Shown: piece by piece, positions 36,891-54,737 of the stretch
Position numbering within the stretch: the first letter of the stretch is position 1
Layout of the letters: each line of letters starts with the position of its first letter
Source: Pseudomonas entomophila
GTDB taxonomy: Bacteria; Pseudomonadota; Gammaproteobacteria; Pseudomonadales; Pseudomonadaceae
DNA: 64,000 nt
Assembly: GCF_023277925.1 (NCBI RefSeq)
Contig: NZ_CP063832.1
Span: forward strand, 2,930,001-2,994,000
Direction: 5' to 3'
Position numbers and translations under genes: made by a program
The notes under the pieces: generated by a model
The model's database searches: none
Told to the model about the DNA's origin: nothing
The model's input: only the letters and a program-made list of their open reading frames with translations

Positions 36891-37168
36891 TTCTGCGGCA
36901 GCTGGTAGAGGGTTTCACCCTCCTTGACCATCCCCAGTTCATGACGAGCCCGTTCTTCCACGGTCTCCATACCTTTCTTCAACTCCAGGACTTCAGCGTC
37001 AAGCACGCGATTCCGCTCCAGCAGCCGTTCGTTCTCCGCATGCTGGTCGGCGATCTGCTGCTTGAGTTCGGTCACTTGCGCCAGGCTGCCATTACCCACC
37101 CAGAGGCGATATTGCAGGCCGCCGAGCAGCAGGAGCAGGACGAGGAACAACCAATAGGGACTGCGCAT
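36887..37168 (-). CDS. ftsB: Cell division protein FtsB
   Basis: This 93-residue protein has an N-terminal membrane anchor (YWLFLVLLLLLGGLQYRLW) and a periplasmic coiled coil with leucine-heptad spacing (VTELKQQIADQHAENERLLE, then NRVLDAEVLELKKG). FtsB joins FtsL and FtsQ in the divisome. It is directly upstream of and overlaps ispD. Confidence 0.96.
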   Translation of the reverse strand: MRSPYWLFLVLLLLLGGLQYRLWVGNGSLAQVTELKQQIADQHAENERLLERNRVLDAEVLELKKGMETVEERARHELGMVKEGETLYQLPQK

Positions 37169-37326
37169 GAAGATATCCAGGGTAGAAAAGGCCGCCGCAG
37201 CGAGCTTCCGATAGCACGAAGCCTGGCCGAGGCCAGGCTTCGTCGACAGAAACCCGTTGGAGACGACCGAACGATCAGAACGAACGTTCAGCCGGCCCCG
37301 GCTGCTGCCTTTTTACCATCTCTTGC

Positions 37327-38673
<1,347 letters not shown>

Positions 38674-38769
38674 TCACCAGGCGACATGGCACGGGCAGGC
38701 CTGGCGAAGGGAGCCCCTGACCGAAAGGTCAGGGGTGGAACGGGCGGTACTTTACCCGAGAAATGAGCT

Positions 38770-41268
<2,499 letters not shown>

Positions 41269-41516
41269 TTAAGGCGGCATGGGCCGCCGGAGAAAGCGAA
41301 GGAAGGCCGAAGCCCCCGATCACCTGCGTCAATCACAGTGCATCTCGAACAACTGCCGCGTCTGTACAGACCGGGGGTGTCCCCGGCATGGAGCTCGCTC
41401 GTCATTTTAAGAATCAGCCCAGCAAAAAACTGCTTGGTAATCGGCAACTCCTGTGTTTTTGCGCAACCCACAGAAGCTGTATCAAGAAGGGAGGGTAGTC
41501 TACCCGAATGTACCCT

Positions 41517-42812
41517 TCAGCTCAAACCTTGCACGTTCGTCGGTGGTTGCCAGTGCAACTGGCAATCGGCCTGCGTCAGTTCGGGCAGGTTGGCCACCGC
41601 CAGCAATTGCTCGCCCCGATACAGCAGCGGCAGGCGCGGGCGCACGAAGTGCGGGACCTGCAGTTCGTTGAGCAGGCGCTTGAGATCGCGTCGACCGCGA
41701 CCGGGCACCTGCATGACCTCGCCACCCTGGCGGTAGCGGATGCGCAAGTCGTCCCCAGCCGGGCCCGCCACCAGGCGGACGCAGCCATTGCCCGGCAGGA
41801 GCAGAGGCCGTGTGCCGTCCAGCCATGGCTGCTCAGTCAAGACGACGCCCAGCCAATCCCCACTCAGCCACCAGATCCGCCCATGACTGCGGTGCACTTC
41901 GCCATCGGCCAGACGCCAGATCGGAGAGGCATCGGGGGCGGCCTCGCGCAGATCGCTCCAACCCGCCCAGTGGCGGCTGTCAGGCAGGCGGGTACGTCGG
42001 CTGAGCCAGAACTGCAGCGCATTTCGCCGGCGCGCGGGCGACAGCGCCGCTAACGCCTCGAGGCTCAGAGAGTCCAGCCCTAACCAGCGTAGCGGCGCAT
42101 TGTCGCAGGCAAGTGCCAAGTCGCTGGCGGCCAGTTCGTCCAGCAGGCCCAATGCCTCACCCAGGTGTTCGGCACTGCGCGCCAGGTTGGCCTCGGCCTG
42201 GGGCCAGCGCTCGCGTAACTGTGGGAACACTTCTCTACGGATGAAGTTGCGGGCGAAGGCCGTGTCGCGGTTGGAAGGGTCATCGACCCAAACCAGACCG
42301 TGAGCGTCGGCGTGGGCCTGCAACTGTTGACGCGACACCCCCAGCATCGGCCGCACCAGCCTGCCCTGCCCCAGCGTACGCTGTTGCGCCATGGCAGCCA
42401 GCCCACGCAGGCCCGCGCCGCGCAACAGGCGGAAAAGCAAAGTCTCGGCCTGGTCGTCGCGGTGCTGACCGGTGAACAGCACATCGCCCGGCTTGAGCAA
42501 CTGCTCGAACGCGCCGTAGCGAGCATTGCGCGCAGCCTGCTCGAGGCTGGCGCCGGAAGCGACCTGTACAGGGATCACGTCGAGTTCGACACCCAAGGCG
42601 GTGCACACCGCTCTACAGTGATCGGGCCAGGCGTCGGCGACGGCTTGCAGGCCGTGATGGACATGGATGGCGCGCAAGGGCGGGGCTGGGTGGTAGCGGG
42701 CGTAATCGGCAAGCAGGTGCAGGAGGACCGTGGAGTCCAGGCCGCCGGAGAAAGCGACGTACCAGGCGGGGGCGGTGAGCCAGGGGGAAAGTTGGGGGGT
42801 GAGGTTGATCAT
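41517..42812 (-). CDS. tilS: tRNA(Ile)-lysidine synthetase
   Basis: This 431-residue enzyme has the PP-loop motif AFSGGLDSTVLLHLL near residues 19-33, the DDQAETLLFRLLRG motif, and an FARNFIRREVFP region. It modifies the wobble C of tRNA-Ile (CAU) to lysidine, and is essential for AUA decoding. The ATG at 42812 is directly followed by MINLTPQL. Confidence 0.95.
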   Translation of the reverse strand: MINLTPQLSPWLTAPAWYVAFSGGLDSTVLLHLLADYARYHPAPPLRAIHVHHGLQAVADAWPDHCRAVCTALGVELDVIPVQVASGASLEQAARNARYGAFEQLLKPGDVLFTGQHRDDQAETLLFRLLRGAGLRGLAAMAQQRTLGQGRLVRPMLGVSRQQLQAHADAHGLVWVDDPSNRDTAFARNFIRREVFPQLRERWPQAEANLARSAEHLGEALGLLDELAASDLALACDNAPLRWLGLDSLSLEALAALSPARRRNALQFWLSRRTRLPDSRHWAGWSDLREAAPDASPIWRLADGEVHRSHGRIWWLSGDWLGVVLTEQPWLDGTRPLLLPGNGCVRLVAGPAGDDLRIRYRQGGEVMQVPGRGRRDLKRLLNELQVPHFVRPRLPLLYRGEQLLAVANLPELTQADCQLHWQPPTNVQGLS

Positions 42813-42838
42813 CAGTGCCTCACTGGCCTTGCGCCCGG

Positions 42839-42901
42839 TTCGCCGGCAAGCTGGCTCCTACAGGGACCACGCAATCCTGTAGGGGCCGGCTTGCCGGCGA
42901 A
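42839..42901. repeat. REP-type inverted pair between tilS and accA
   Basis: Inverted REP halves (TTCGCCGGCAAGCTGGCTCC and its reverse, with CCTGTAGG in common) lie in the short gap between accA and tilS. This matches the copies at 32981 and 36075. Confidence 0.82.
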
Positions 42902-42913
42902 TGGGCCTCAAAG

Positions 42914-43861
42914 TCAGACGCCGTAGCTCATCAGGCGATCGTAACGGCGCTTGAGCAGCGTGTCGTTGTCGAGCTTGCCGAGCATGTCCAGCTGTTCGAT
43001 CAGGTCGGTGCGAACGTTCGCCGCCATCTTCGCCGGGTCACGGTGGGCGCCGCCCAGCGGCTCCTGGATGACCTTGTCGACGATGTTCAGGCTCTTCAGG
43101 CGCTCGGCGGTGATGCCCATGGCTTCAGCCGCGTCGGCGGCCTTGTCCGCGGTCTTCCACAGGATCGAGGCGCAGCCTTCCGGCGAAATCACCGAGTAGG
43201 TGGAGTACTGCAGCATGTTCAGCTGGTCGCACACACCGATGGCCAGCGCGCCGCCGGAACCACCCTCACCGATCACGGTGGCGATGATTGGCGTTTTCAG
43301 GCGCGCCATCACACGCAGGTTCCAGGCGATGGCTTCGCTCTGGTTGCGCTCTTCGGCGTCGATGCCCGGATAGGCGCCCGGCGTGTCGATGAAAGTCAGG
43401 ATCGGCATCTTGAAGCGTTCGGCCATCTCCATCAGGCGGCAGGCCTTGCGATAACCCTCAGGGCGCGGCATGCCGAAGTTGCGGCGTACCTTCTCGCGCA
43501 CTTCACGGCCCTTCTGGTGACCGATGACCATGACCGGCTTGTCGTTCAGGCGCGCGGTGCCACCGACGATCGCGGCGTCGTCGGAGAAGTGACGGTCGCC
43601 GTGCAGTTCTTCGAACTCGGTGAAGATGTGTTCGATGTAGTCGAGGGTGTACGGGCGGCGCGGGTGACGGGCCAGGCGGGCGATCTGCCAGCTGGTCAGG
43701 TTGCCGAAGATGCTCTCGGTCAGGGTGCTGCTCTTGTCCTGCAGACGGGCAATTTCATCGCTGATGTTCAGCGAGTTGTCGTTACCCACCAGGCGCAGCT
43801 CTTCGATCTTGGCTTGCAGGTCGGCAATCGGCTGTTCGAAATCGAGGAAATTCGGGTTCAT
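42914..43861 (-). CDS. accA: Acetyl-CoA carboxylase carboxyltransferase alpha subunit
   Basis: This 315-residue protein has [19 protein letters not shown] at the start, and the carboxyltransferase core with [20 protein letters not shown] and [16 protein letters not shown]. With AccD, AccB and AccC it makes malonyl-CoA for fatty acid synthesis. It sits between dnaE and tilS as in other pseudomonads. Confidence 0.98.
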   Translation of the reverse strand: MNPNFLDFEQPIADLQAKIEELRLVGNDNSLNISDEIARLQDKSSTLTESIFGNLTSWQIARLARHPRRPYTLDYIEHIFTEFEELHGDRHFSDDAAIVGGTARLNDKPVMVIGHQKGREVREKVRRNFGMPRPEGYRKACRLMEMAERFKMPILTFIDTPGAYPGIDAEERNQSEAIAWNLRVMARLKTPIIATVIGEGGSGGALAIGVCDQLNMLQYSTYSVISPEGCASILWKTADKAADAAEAMGITAERLKSLNIVDKVIQEPLGGAHRDPAKMAANVRTDLIEQLDMLGKLDNDTLLKRRYDRLMSYGV

Positions 43862-43966
43862 AGGCTTCCGTCTTGGGTCTACGGCCAGGCGGCCGGCCGG
43901 TTGATCCGTGTGGCGCCCTACCTTAAGGGATAGGGCGCATAAAGGTCGAGATTAAAATGCGTCGTT

Positions 43967-47491
<3,525 letters not shown>

Positions 47492-47580
47492 GGAAGATCC
47501 TGTAGCAGAGCTGAACGACAAGGGCGGGATTGTAGCGCAAAAGGCGATGGGTTTCGGGCCACACCGTGGCCCGCTCACCT

Positions 47581-47600
47581 GGAGCCGGCTTGCCGGCGAA
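47581..47600. repeat. Single REP-like half element
   Basis: GGAGCCGGCTTGCCGGCGAA, the conserved REP core, occurs once between dnaE and rnhB and overlaps neither gene start. Confidence 0.65.
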
Positions 47601-47611
47601 CGGGCCCCTGA

Positions 47612-48235
47612 TCAGATCAAGGCGTTGGAAAACCCTTCGCGGGCCTCCCACGCCGCCCGCACCGGCGCGAACGAACGCCGATGGATAGGCGTCGGCCCCA
47701 GGCGGGCCAGCGCCTCGAGGTGCACAGGGGTCGGATACCCCTTGTGCCCGCCGATCCCGTACCCCGGGTAGACCAGCTCGAACTCGCTCATCTCCCGGTC
47801 ACGGGTGACCTTGGCCAGGATTGAAGCCGCCGCGATCGCCGGCACCTGGGAATCACCTTTGACCACTGGTGCTGCCGGCACCGCGAGCTTCGGGCAGCGG
47901 TTGCCATCGATCAACGCCAGTTTCGGCGTGATGTGCAACCCTTCGACCGCACGCTGCATGGCCAGCATGGTGGCCTGGAGAATGTTCAGACGATCGATTT
48001 CCTCGACCTCGGCCCGGGCAATGCAGAAGCTCAGCGCCTTCTCGCGGATCTCGTCGAACAGCGCATCGCGCTTGGCCTCGGTGAGTTTCTTCGAATCATT
48101 CAAGCCAAGGATCGGCCGGCGAGGATCGAGAATCACCGCCGCGGTGACCACGGCGCCGCACAGTGGGCCACGGCCCACCTCGTCGACACCCGCCACCAGC
48201 TCTTCGACCAGGTTGAAATCCAGCCCCATCTGCAT
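47612..48235 (-). CDS. rnhB: Ribonuclease HII
   Basis: This 207-residue enzyme has the [17 protein letters not shown] core with the catalytic Asp-Glu, [13 protein letters not shown], and an [12 protein letters not shown] motif. It removes ribonucleotides from DNA. It abuts lpxB by one base, as in the usual lpxB-rnhB-dnaE order. Confidence 0.97.
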   Translation of the reverse strand: MQMGLDFNLVEELVAGVDEVGRGPLCGAVVTAAVILDPRRPILGLNDSKKLTEAKRDALFDEIREKALSFCIARAEVEEIDRLNILQATMLAMQRAVEGLHITPKLALIDGNRCPKLAVPAAPVVKGDSQVPAIAAASILAKVTRDREMSEFELVYPGYGIGGHKGYPTPVHLEALARLGPTPIHRRSFAPVRAAWEAREGFSNALI

Positions 48236-48236
48236 G

Positions 48237-49364
48237 TCAACGGTCCTTCAGCAGGGCAAGCACCGCGTCGGCCGCCTGGTTGGAAGCGTCGCGGCGCAGC
48301 GTGCGGTGAATCTGGTCAAAACTGTCTGTCTGTTGCGAGCCGTCCCTGACCAGAGGCGCCAAAGTCTGCGCCAGGGCTTCGCTGGTGGCGGCAGCCTGCA
48401 GCAACTCTGGCACCAGCATCCGCTGGGCCAGCAGGTTGGGCAGCGACACGTACGGGCTTTTGACCATGCGTTTGAGAATCCAGTAGGTCAATGGCGCCAA
48501 GCGATAGGCCACGACCATGGGGCGTTTGTACAGCATCGCCTCGAGCGTCGCCGTGCCAGAGGCGATCAGCACCGCGTCGCAAGCGGCCAAGGCCTGGTGC
48601 GAGCGGCCATCGAGCAGCGTCAGCGGCAGGTCGCGGCCCTCGAGCATCTGCTCGACCTGGGCACGCCGTGCGGCATTGGCGCAGGGCAAGACGAAACGCA
48701 CGCCCGGCACCAACTCGCGCAAACGCTGCGCGGCGTCCAGGAACAGCGCCCCCAGACGCCCGACTTCGCCACCCCGGCTACCCGGCATGAGGGCGACAAC
48801 CGGGCCTTCGGCCAGACCGAGTTCGGTACGCGCGGCACCGCGATCAGCCTCGAGGGGAATGGTGTCGGCCAGGGGGTGACCGACAAAGCGTACCGGCACG
48901 CCCTGCTCTTCGTAGAAGCGCGCCTCGAAAGGCAACAGGGTGAGCATCAGGTCGCACCCTTCGCGGATCTTCAGCACGCGCTTCTGCCGCCAGGCCCAAA
49001 CCGAAGGGCTGACGTAATGCACGGTCTTGATCCCGGCCTGACGCAGCTTGAGTTCGATGTTGAGGGTGAAGTCGGGGGCATCGATGCCGATGAATACGTC
49101 GGGCTTTTCGTCGATCAGCGTCCGGATCAGCTCCTTGCGCCGCTTCAACAGCTCGCGCAAGCGCCCGAGCACTTCGACCAGCCCCATGACCGCCAGGCGC
49201 TCCATGGGGAAATAGGAGGTCATGCCCTCGGCCTCCATCAGGGGGCCACCGACACCGATGAACCGCACATCAGGGTGGCGCGCCTTGATGGCGCGCATCA
49301 GGCCGGAACCGAGGATGTCGCCGCTGGCCTCGCCAGCGACCAGCGCAACACAGAGTTGAGCCAT
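48237..49364 (-). CDS. lpxB: Lipid-A-disaccharide synthase LpxB
   Basis: This 375-residue GT19 enzyme starts [19 protein letters not shown] and has [14 protein letters not shown], a DAPDFTLNI motif and the VWAWRQKRV catalytic-region stretch. It joins UDP-diacylglucosamine and lipid X to make the lipid A disaccharide. It is one base apart from lpxA and forms part of the fabZ-lpxA-lpxB run. Confidence 0.98.
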   Translation of the reverse strand: MAQLCVALVAGEASGDILGSGLMRAIKARHPDVRFIGVGGPLMEAEGMTSYFPMERLAVMGLVEVLGRLRELLKRRKELIRTLIDEKPDVFIGIDAPDFTLNIELKLRQAGIKTVHYVSPSVWAWRQKRVLKIREGCDLMLTLLPFEARFYEEQGVPVRFVGHPLADTIPLEADRGAARTELGLAEGPVVALMPGSRGGEVGRLGALFLDAAQRLRELVPGVRFVLPCANAARRAQVEQMLEGRDLPLTLLDGRSHQALAACDAVLIASGTATLEAMLYKRPMVVAYRLAPLTYWILKRMVKSPYVSLPNLLAQRMLVPELLQAAATSEALAQTLAPLVRDGSQQTDSFDQIHRTLRRDASNQAADAVLALLKDR

Positions 49365-49365
49365 G

Positions 49366-50142
49366 TCAGCGGGTAATGCCGCGGGCGGAATTGGCGATCG
49401 ACTGGCGGAACAATTCGACTTCGGGGAACTGAGTGACCAGTTCGTCCAGTTCCTTCATCGCCTCTTCGACGGTGAGGCCCTGACGGTAGACGATCTTGTA
49501 GGCCCGGCGCAGCGCGTGCAGCACTTCATCGCTGAAACCACGGCGACGCAGGCCTTCGAAGTTCATGCTGCGCGCTTCGGCGGGGCTGCCGAAGACCGTG
49601 ACATAGGCCGGTACATCCTTGCCGATCGCCGTCCCCATGCCAGAGAACGCATGAGCACCGATATGGCAGTACTGGTGCACCAGCGTGTAGCCCGACAGGA
49701 TCGCCCAATCGCCCACATGCACGTGGCCAGCCAGCGCCGTGTTGTTGACCAGGATGCAGTGGTTGCCGATCACGCTGTCGTGGCCGATGTGGGCATAGGC
49801 CATGATCAGGTTGTGGTCGCCCAGCGTCGTTTCCGAACGGTCCTGGATGGTCCCACGGTGAATGGTGACGCCCTCGCGGATCACGTTGTGATCACCCATC
49901 ACCAGGCGCGTTGGCTCACCCTTGTACTTCATGTCAGGGGTGTCTTCGCCAATCGACGAGAACTGGTAGATGCGGTTGTGCTTGCCGATACGGGTCGGCC
50001 CCTTGAGCACCACATGCGGACCAATGATGGTGCCCTCCCCGATTTCCACATCGGGGCCTACGATCGACCAGGGGCCGACCTCGACCCCTTCGGCCAGCTT
50101 GGCCGAAGGGTCGATGATCGCCCGAGGATCAATCGAACTCAT
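49366..50142 (-). CDS. lpxA: UDP-GlcNAc acyltransferase LpxA, Met169 acyl ruler
   Basis: This 258-residue left-handed beta-helix acyltransferase has hexapeptide repeats (such as [20 protein letters not shown]). Catalytic His121 is in AHIGHD. Met169 in SGMGTAIG lies where P. aeruginosa LpxA uses Met to limit the acyl chain, so a 3-hydroxydecanoyl substrate is predicted. It starts lipid A synthesis. The start overlaps the fabZ stop by four bases. Confidence 0.98.
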   Translation of the reverse strand: MSSIDPRAIIDPSAKLAEGVEVGPWSIVGPDVEIGEGTIIGPHVVLKGPTRIGKHNRIYQFSSIGEDTPDMKYKGEPTRLVMGDHNVIREGVTIHRGTIQDRSETTLGDHNLIMAYAHIGHDSVIGNHCILVNNTALAGHVHVGDWAILSGYTLVHQYCHIGAHAFSGMGTAIGKDVPAYVTVFGSPAEARSMNFEGLRRRGFSDEVLHALRRAYKIVYRQGLTVEEAMKELDELVTQFPEVELFRQSIANSARGITR

Positions 50143-50579
50143 AGGGAGCGTTCCGCGCAGGTGATTTCAGCCGAGCAGACCGGTTTGCCGTCGACCAGGG
50201 CACGGCACTCGAACTTCCAGATCATGCTTTTACGGCTGAGGAACTTGGCTTCCAGCACCAACTGGTCGCCCGGCAGCACCGGCTGGCGGAAACGCAGCTT
50301 GTCGGAGCCGACGAAGTAGTAGAGGGTGCCGTCGGCCGGCTTGGCGTCGAGCATCTTGAACCCGAGAATACCGGCCGCCTGGGCCATCGCCTCGATGATC
50401 AGCACGCCGGGCATGATCGGATGCGCCGGGAAGTGGCCATTGAAGAACGGCTCGTTGATGCTGACATTCTTGTAGGCACGAATGCTTTGGGCCTCGAAGT
50501 CCAGCTCCGTCACGCGATCCACCAGCAGGAACGGGTAACGGTGAGGCAGGTATTCGCGAATCTCGTTGATGTCCATCAT
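50139..50579 (-). CDS. fabZ: 3-hydroxyacyl-ACP dehydratase FabZ
   Basis: This 146-residue enzyme opens [21 protein letters not shown], with [22 protein letters not shown] containing the catalytic His and Glu. It dehydrates hydroxyacyl-ACP in fatty acid elongation and draws on the same hydroxyacyl-ACP pool as LpxA and LpxD. Start at the first of two adjacent ATGs, matching the P. aeruginosa protein. Confidence 0.98.
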   Translation of the reverse strand: MMDINEIREYLPHRYPFLLVDRVTELDFEAQSIRAYKNVSINEPFFNGHFPAHPIMPGVLIIEAMAQAAGILGFKMLDAKPADGTLYYFVGSDKLRFRQPVLPGDQLVLEAKFLSRKSMIWKFECRALVDGKPVCSAEITCAERSL

Positions 50580-50693
50580 TTCGGGGGGAAGCCTGTAATA
50601 AGAATAGGGAGCGCAGGTACCGACCACACGCTCCTTTTGCAGATCCAAAGAGGAGCCAGCCAGTGACTGTGAACGCTCGCTCAGGAAAGGGTA

Positions 50694-51749
50694 TCAGCCT
50701 TCTGATGTCGACTGGCCACCTGAGGTCACGGTGTCAACTCGTTTTTCCAGCTGCTGGAGACGCTTGGACATCTCATCCAACTGGCGAATGCGCGCGGCGC
50801 TCTTGCGCCATTCGGCCAAAGGCTGCATGGCCGTACCGGAAGAATAGCCACCCGGCTCGGTAATGGAGCGGGTCACCATGGTCATGCCGGACACGAACAC
50901 ATTGTCGCAGACATCGATATGGCCAACCATGCCGACGCCACCGGCAATCATGCAGTGCTTGCCAATACGGGTGCTACCGGAAATCCCGACGCATGCCGCC
51001 ATCGCGGTGTGGTCACCGACCTGCACGTTGTGGGCGATCTGGATCTGGTTGTCGAGCTTGACGCCATCACCGATTCGCGTGTCGGACAACGCGCCGCGGT
51101 CCACGGCGGTATTCACACCGATTTCCACATCGTCGCCCAACGTCACACCGCCAATCTGGGCGATCTTGCGCCAGATACCCTTCTCGTTGGCAAAGCCGAA
51201 GCCCTCGCCGCCGATCACTGCACCGGACTGGATCACCACACGCTTGCCGATGGTGACATCGTGATAAAGCGTGACGCGCGGCGCGAGCCAGCCACCTTCG
51301 CCGATCACGCAGCGGGCACCGATGAAGCAATGGGCACCGACGGTCACATCGGCACCGATGCGGGCACCGCTTTCGATCACGACGAACGGACCGATGCTGG
51401 CGCTGGCGTCGACCTGCGCGTCTTCAGCCACCACGGCGCTGGGATGAATTCCCGCCACAGCCCTGGGCTTTGGATCGAACAGGTGCGAGATGCGCGCATA
51501 GGCGAGATAGGGGTCGGCCACGATCAAGGCGTTGCCGGCAAAGCCTTCGGCGTCCTCGGCCTTGAGCAACACCGCACTGGCCTGGGAGTCGTCCAGGAAC
51601 TTGCGGTACTGCTTGTTGGCGAGAAAACTCAACTGCCCGGCGCCGGCCTCCTGCAAGGTGGCCAGCCCGGTAATCTGCAGCGCCTCGGGGCCTTTCAGCG
51701 TGGCCCCGAGGGCCTCGGCCAGCTGGCCGAGTGTCATGGTCACGGTCAT
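50694..51749 (-). CDS. lpxD: UDP-3-O-acylglucosamine N-acyltransferase LpxD
   Basis: This 351-residue enzyme has an N-terminal uridine-binding domain ([13 protein letters not shown]), a hexapeptide beta-helix core ([19 protein letters not shown]), and a C-terminal helix. The likely catalytic His lies in [12 protein letters not shown]. It adds the N-linked hydroxyacyl chain of lipid A. It sits between skp and fabZ. Confidence 0.97.
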   Translation of the reverse strand: MTVTMTLGQLAEALGATLKGPEALQITGLATLQEAGAGQLSFLANKQYRKFLDDSQASAVLLKAEDAEGFAGNALIVADPYLAYARISHLFDPKPRAVAGIHPSAVVAEDAQVDASASIGPFVVIESGARIGADVTVGAHCFIGARCVIGEGGWLAPRVTLYHDVTIGKRVVIQSGAVIGGEGFGFANEKGIWRKIAQIGGVTLGDDVEIGVNTAVDRGALSDTRIGDGVKLDNQIQIAHNVQVGDHTAMAACVGISGSTRIGKHCMIAGGVGMVGHIDVCDNVFVSGMTMVTRSITEPGGYSSGTAMQPLAEWRKSAARIRQLDEMSKRLQQLEKRVDTVTSGGQSTSEG

Positions 51750-51750
51750 A

Positions 51751-52254
51751 TCAACGCGCTTGGTTCATGCGCTCGATGACTTGGCGGGTGATGTCGTACT
51801 GAGGTTTGACATCGATGACCGCGCCGCGCTCGAGCACCAGGTCGAAGCCACCCTTCTTGATCACTTCCTCGACAGCGCCGTCCAGCTTGGGCTTGAGCTG
51901 CTTGAGCATGTCGCGGTCGGCAACGGCCTTGGCTTCGTTCAGTTCCTTCGACTGGAACTGGAAGTCACGCGCTTTTTGCTTGAACTCGAGCTCCAGACGC
52001 TCACGCTCTGGCTGAGGCATCTTGTCACCGCCCTTGATCAGGCGGTCCTGGATGCCTTTGGCGCTGCTTTCCAGGCCCTTGAGCTTGGTCAGCTGCGGAC
52101 CGAACTTCTTCTCGGCGTCGACGGCGTACTTCTTGGCCGCGTCGGATTCGAGCAGAGCCATCTGATAGTTCAGCACGGCTACCTTCATTTCGGCGAAAGC
52201 CGGGGTGGCGACCAGCGCCGCGGCCAGGATGGCCAGTTGGGTCAACTTACGCAC
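51751..52254 (-). CDS. skp: Periplasmic chaperone Skp/OmpH
   Basis: This 167-residue protein has a cleavable signal sequence ending [15 protein letters not shown] and a coiled-coil tentacle region rich in Lys, Glu and Leu ([20 protein letters not shown]). Skp holds unfolded outer-membrane proteins in the periplasm for delivery to BamA, which is encoded 44 bases upstream. It ends one base before the lpxD start. Confidence 0.96.
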   Translation of the reverse strand: MRKLTQLAILAAALVATPAFAEMKVAVLNYQMALLESDAAKKYAVDAEKKFGPQLTKLKGLESSAKGIQDRLIKGGDKMPQPERERLELEFKQKARDFQFQSKELNEAKAVADRDMLKQLKPKLDGAVEEVIKKGGFDLVLERGAVIDVKPQYDITRQVIERMNQAR

Positions 52255-52298
52255 GATGAACTCCTGGATAAACCGTTGTCGTTAAACCAGGGCCGACC

Positions 52299-54662
52299 TC
52301 AGAAGGTCTGGCCCAGAGAGAATTGGAATACTTGCGTGTCGGCGTCGTCCGGCTTCTTGATCGGCATTGCCAGGCTGAAGCTCAGCGGGCCCAGCGCGGT
52401 AATCCAGGTCACGCCCAGACCGACGGAGCTGGCCATGTCCGAGAAGCCGACCTTCGCGCAATCAGGCTTGCTGCCGCAGTTGGTGTCGAACACGTTACCC
52501 ACGTCCCAGAACACGGAAGTACGCAGCGAGCGCTGGTCCTTGACGAACGGCAGCGGGAACAGCAACTCGACACCACCCTGCACCAGCACGTTGCCACCGA
52601 ACGGCAGCGGATCCTGGTCCGGGTCGGCGATGGTGCCTGGTTTTCCGCCAGGGTTGCCTTCACCGCGGCTAGGCGTACTGCGTGGTCCGAGGCTGCTGTC
52701 CTTGAAGCCACGCACGGAGTTGAAACCACCCGCGTAGTAGTTCTCGTAGAACGGCAGGCCCGAAGTGCCACCGAAACCATCACCATAGCCCAGCTCGGTA
52801 TGCAGGCGCAGGGTGTAGTCATTGTTGATCGGCTTGAACAGCTGGCCGCGGTAGTCGAGCTTGTAGAACGACAGGTCGCTGCCCGGGATGGTGGACTCCA
52901 GAGTGAGGCTTTGCGAGTGACCACGGGTTGCCAGCACGCCTTTGTTCAGGGTCGATTCAGACCAGCCGATCGAGGCCTTGAAGTTCAGGAAGTTGTCGCC
53001 TTCCTTGTCGACGAAATCGAAGATCTCGTCGACGGTGTACTTGCCGGTCTTGAGCTTGTCCTGCTGTACGGTCAGGCCATAGGTCAGGCGCGAGGTCTCG
53101 CTGATCGGGTAGCCGAGGCTGACGCCGGCACCCAGGCTGTCGACCGCATAGCTGGCCACGTCGACATCGAGGTCGTCGTAGTTGGTGCTGCGGTAGAAGG
53201 CGTTGTAGCCCAGGCTGACACCGTCGGCGGTGAAGTAGGGGTCGACGAAGCCGAAGTTGTAGCGGGTCTGGTATTCGGAACGGGTCAGGCCGATGGAGAC
53301 CTTGTTACCGGTACCCAGGAAGTTGGTCTGGCTGATCGAACCGCCAAGAATCAGGCCCGCGCTCTGGGCGAAACCGACGCTGGCGGTGATCGAACCGGAA
53401 GCCTGCTCTTCGACGCTGTAGTTGACGTCGACCTGGTCGTCGGTGCCTGGCACCGGCGGGGTCTCGACGTTGACTTCCTTGAAGAAGCCCAGGCGCTCGA
53501 GGCGGGTCTTCGACTGGTCGATCAGGTAGGTCGAGGCCCAGCCGCCTTCCATCTGGCGCATCTCGCGACGCAGCACCTGGTCTTCGGTCTTGGTGTTGCC
53601 GCGATAGTTGATGCGGTTGACGTAGGCACGCTTGCCCGGATCGACGACGAACATGATGTCGACGGTGTGATCCTGGTCGTTCGGTTGCGGCACGCCGTTG
53701 ACGTTGGCGAAGGTGTAGCCTTCGTTACCCAAGCGACGGGTAATCAGGTCGGACGTGGTGGTCATCACCTTGCGCGAGAATACCTGACCTGGTTGTACCA
53801 GCAGCAGCGACTTGACCTGGTCTTCCGGCACCTTGAGGTCACCGGACAGCTTCACGTCGCGAACGGTGTACTTCTCGCCTTCGTTGATGTTGACGGTGAT
53901 GTAGACGTGCTTCTTGTCCGGGGTGATCGACACCTGGGTCGAGGCGATGTCCATGTTGATGTAGCCGCGATCCAGGTAGTAGGAGCGCAGGCGTTCCAGG
54001 TCACCGGACAGCTTTTCACGGGCGTACTTGTCATCGTTCTTGAAGAACGACAACCAGTTGGTGGTCTTGAGCTCGAACAGCTGGCCCAGCGTTTCGTCGT
54101 CGAACACCGTGTTGCCCACCACATTGATGTGCTGGATCGCGGCCACGGTGCCTTCATTGATCTTGATCTTCAAGCCGACGCGGTTGCGCGGCTGGGGGAC
54201 GACTTCGGCGTCGACTTCGGCGGAGTAGCGGCCCTGGGCCACGTACTGGCGCTGCAGTTCGTTACGCACGCCTTCGAGCGTGGCACGCTGGAAGATCTCG
54301 CCTTCGGCGAGGCCCGACTGCTTGAGCCCCTTCATAAGGTCTTCAGTGCTGATCGCCTTGTTGCCTTCGATCTCGATGCTCGACACCGACGGGCGCTCGA
54401 CCACGTTGATGATCAGGACATTGCCATCGCGGTTCAGCTGGATGTCCTGGAAGAAGCCGGTCTTGAACAGCGAGCGGGTGGAGTCGACCAAGCGGCGATC
54501 ATCGACCTGATCGCCGACGTTCAGCGGCAACGCGCCGAACACGCTGCCGGCGGAGACCCGCTGCAAGCCGTTGACACGAATATCGGAGATGGTGAAGGAC
54601 TCGGCGTGAACTTCAGCGATCATCAGTGCGGAGAGCACCGCAGTTAGCAGCAGACGTTTCAT
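52299..54662 (-). CDS. bamA: Outer-membrane assembly factor BamA
   Basis: This 787-residue protein has a signal sequence ending in AEVHA, five POTRA repeats, and a C-terminal 16-strand beta-barrel with the GFNSVRGFKDSSLGPR motif of lid loop 6. It inserts barrel proteins into the outer membrane. It lies between rseP and skp, the usual order of this outer-membrane assembly group. Confidence 0.99.
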   Translation of the reverse strand: MKRLLLTAVLSALMIAEVHAESFTISDIRVNGLQRVSAGSVFGALPLNVGDQVDDRRLVDSTRSLFKTGFFQDIQLNRDGNVLIINVVERPSVSSIEIEGNKAISTEDLMKGLKQSGLAEGEIFQRATLEGVRNELQRQYVAQGRYSAEVDAEVVPQPRNRVGLKIKINEGTVAAIQHINVVGNTVFDDETLGQLFELKTTNWLSFFKNDDKYAREKLSGDLERLRSYYLDRGYINMDIASTQVSITPDKKHVYITVNINEGEKYTVRDVKLSGDLKVPEDQVKSLLLVQPGQVFSRKVMTTTSDLITRRLGNEGYTFANVNGVPQPNDQDHTVDIMFVVDPGKRAYVNRINYRGNTKTEDQVLRREMRQMEGGWASTYLIDQSKTRLERLGFFKEVNVETPPVPGTDDQVDVNYSVEEQASGSITASVGFAQSAGLILGGSISQTNFLGTGNKVSIGLTRSEYQTRYNFGFVDPYFTADGVSLGYNAFYRSTNYDDLDVDVASYAVDSLGAGVSLGYPISETSRLTYGLTVQQDKLKTGKYTVDEIFDFVDKEGDNFLNFKASIGWSESTLNKGVLATRGHSQSLTLESTIPGSDLSFYKLDYRGQLFKPINNDYTLRLHTELGYGDGFGGTSGLPFYENYYAGGFNSVRGFKDSSLGPRSTPSRGEGNPGGKPGTIADPDQDPLPFGGNVLVQGGVELLFPLPFVKDQRSLRTSVFWDVGNVFDTNCGSKPDCAKVGFSDMASSVGLGVTWITALGPLSFSLAMPIKKPDDADTQVFQFSLGQTF

Positions 54663-54737
54663 GAAGTCCTTTTATTCCAACTGGCAATAAACAACCCGCC
54701 GCGATGAAGCGGCAGGTTTCGCGATTGAGCGAAGCTT

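Noticed and set aside
52323..54647. 774-residue plus-strand frame over bamA
   Set aside because: Antisense shadow of bamA.
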